Origin: an uncultured Burkholderiaceae bacterium
GTDB taxonomy: Bacteria > Pseudomonadota > Gammaproteobacteria > Burkholderiales > Burkholderiaceae
Length of the DNA stretch: 6,146 bases
Assembly: GCA_937871985.1 (NCBI GenBank)
Contig: CALMPB010000332.1
Location: forward strand, 1 to 6,146
Reading direction: 5' to 3'
Of this stretch, positions 5,345 through 6,146 are shown one piece after another. The first letter of the stretch is position 1; the number at the start of each line of letters is the position of its first letter. The notes beneath the pieces were generated by a model, which made no database searches, was not told the origin of the DNA, and was given only the letters and a program-made list of their open reading frames with translations. A program made the position numbers and the translations under genes.

Positions 5345-5367
5345 GGAGAGTCAGAGGAGGGGGCGGG

Positions 5368-5423
5368 TTTTTCGCGACGGGTTGTAAGCGGGAGGAGAGG
5401 CCTCCGGCGCCCGTCGCGGAGAA
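5368..5423 (+). promoter_or_regulatory. RBS-sequestering leader stem of ardC
   Basis: Bases 5368-5381 pair with 5410-5423 in an uninterrupted 14-bp stem that includes nine perfect pairs CGCGACGGG / CCCGTCGCG and two G-U wobbles. Inside it GGAGG (5391-5395) pairs with CCTCC (5401-5405) around a five-base loop. The right arm contains the whole ribosome binding site of ardC, GGAGAA at 5418-5423, five bases before the ATG. In the folded state translation would be blocked, so this is a candidate cis-acting translational control element. It could respond to a ligand, protein, antisense RNA or simply to transcription and ssDNA entry; the sequence does not say which. Confidence 0.65.
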
Positions 5424-5428
5424 CCACG

Positions 5429-6146
5429 ATGTCTGTTCGGACCAATCGAACCCATGCCGTCGCCGACCGGTCGAACCTCTACGACGAGATCACCAGCAAG
5501 ATAATTGCGGAGCTGGAAGCGGGTTGTTTTCCCTGGGTTCAGCCATGGGGGACGTCCGCGGCAAAAGCCTCGCTTTCCCTGCCGCAGAATGCCAGCACCC
5601 GTCGCGCGTACAGCGGGATCAACGTGCTTATCCTTTGGGGCGCGGTCGTGGAACGCGGGTTCCCAACACAGAATTGGATAACCTATCGACAGGCTTTCGC
5701 ACTCGGCGGGAATGTCCGCAGAGGCGAGCACGGGACAACGGTCGTTTATGCCGATCGTTTTGTCCCGGATCACGAGAAGAAGCGCGCTCGCGAGACGGGC
5801 GAGGATGCCCAGGCCATCCCATTCCTCAAGCGCTTCACCGTTTTCAATATCGAGCAATGTGAAGGGTTACCTGGCGAAGTCGCAGCTTCGGCTCCGCTGC
5901 GGGTGGCAAGCCCGATCAAACCGCGGGTCGAGGCGCTGATCAAGGCCACCGGTATCGACTTCCGTATTGGCGGCAACAGGGCGTTCTATATGCCTGCCCA
6001 CGACTATATTCAGGTGCCTCCGCCCCAAGCTTACTTCGAGCCGATTAATTGGCATCGGACAGCCTTGCATGAGCTCGGACATGCCACCGGTCACGGTTCG
6101 CGCCTGGACCGCAAATTCTCGGGCTCTAACGGCTCCAGAAAGTATG
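5429..6146 (+). CDS. ardC: Antirestriction protein ArdC (3' end outside window)
   Basis: Predicted cytoplasmic protein that protects incoming element DNA from restriction in a new host. The visible 239 residues show both known domains. The N-terminal ArdC domain (DUF1738, about 15-140) includes LYDEITSKIIAELEAG, FPWVQPW, the NVLILW segment and the WITYRQAFALGGNVRRGEHG block typical of the ssDNA-binding region. The C-terminal zincin-like metallopeptidase domain begins near 160 and carries HELGHATGH at 214-222, where H214, E215 and H218 form the zinc-binding and catalytic core. The start at 5429 has GGAGAA 5 bases upstream, buried in a stable stem. Full-length relatives are about 300 residues, so some 60 are missing beyond the edge; no frameshift is seen up to there. 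Other open frames across this region, on both strands, are shadows. Proteolytic activity is inferred from the motif. Confidence 0.92.
   Translation, partial: MSVRTNRTHAVADRSNLYDEITSKIIAELEAGCFPWVQPWGTSAAKASLSLPQNASTRRAYSGINVLILWGAVVERGFPTQNWITYRQAFALGGNVRRGEHGTTVVYADRFVPDHEKKRARETGEDAQAIPFLKRFTVFNIEQCEGLPGEVAASAPLRVASPIKPRVEALIKATGIDFRIGGNRAFYMPAHDYIQVPPPQAYFEPINWHRTALHELGHATGHGSRLDRKFSGSNGSRKY

Larger units (their letters stand above)
2326..6146. mobile_element. Left end of a guaA-integrated integrative element (partial)
   Basis: From the guaA stop codon to the right edge the content is typical of an integrative and conjugative or mobilizable element: a P4-type tyrosine integrase adjacent to the attachment gene, an AlpA-family excision-type protein, a small XRE regulator and an antirestriction gene. 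There is no housekeeping gene after guaA. The region is less densely coding than the core part and holds many short repeats. No conjugation gene is visible, so whether it is self-transmissible cannot be told here. The right boundary is outside the window. Confidence 0.72.

Noticed and set aside
5296..5862. 188-codon plus-strand and 168-codon minus-strand frames across the ardC start
   Set aside because: Both overlap the ArdC frame starting at 5429, which shows the family motifs including HELGHATGH and continues past the window edge.

Overview
The window looks like an alphaproteobacterial chromosome of the Hyphomicrobiales, probably Mesorhizobium or a close relative, carrying the left end of an integrated mobile element. 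The evidence is the GC-rich coding style, the order MTA/SAH nucleosidase then guaA, a P4-type tyrosine integrase directly behind the 3' end of guaA, and rhizobial-type accessory genes (an AlpA-like factor and ArdC). The genus is an inference.

Positions 1-2325 are ordinary core genome. A short 5'-methylthioadenosine/S-adenosylhomocysteine nucleosidase (54-695) is followed on the same strand by a complete GMP synthase, guaA (769-2325). Every expected catalytic motif of guaA is present and its C-terminus is intact. This fits an element that uses the last bases of guaA as its attachment site and leaves the gene functional.

Positions 2326-2618 form a control and recombination region. It holds a very strong intrinsic terminator (2491-2532), a cluster of TGACGG repeats in direct orientation, phased GACAATC repeats, and a short duplicated block that recurs inside the 5' end of the integrase gene. 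The integrase (2619-3875) follows, with all expected tyrosine recombinase residues.

Positions 3876-5318 are sparse. They contain a small HipB-like XRE regulator on the minus strand (3969-4238) with repeats in its upstream region, a gene-poor stretch rich in small dyads (4326-4651), an AlpA-family protein on the minus strand (4652-4933) that is a good candidate for the excision factor matching the integrase, and about 190 bases with no confident gene.

Positions 5319-6146 hold an antirestriction gene, ardC, running off the right edge. It starts at 5429 and is preceded by a leader that can fold into two strong hairpins. The second pairs the whole ribosome binding site of ardC into a 14-bp stem, which makes it the most notable unexplained signal here.

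Working model (inference): the integrase recombines at guaA, the AlpA-like protein directs excision, the XRE protein represses locally, and ArdC protects the incoming element from host restriction after transfer, with its translation gated by the structured leader.
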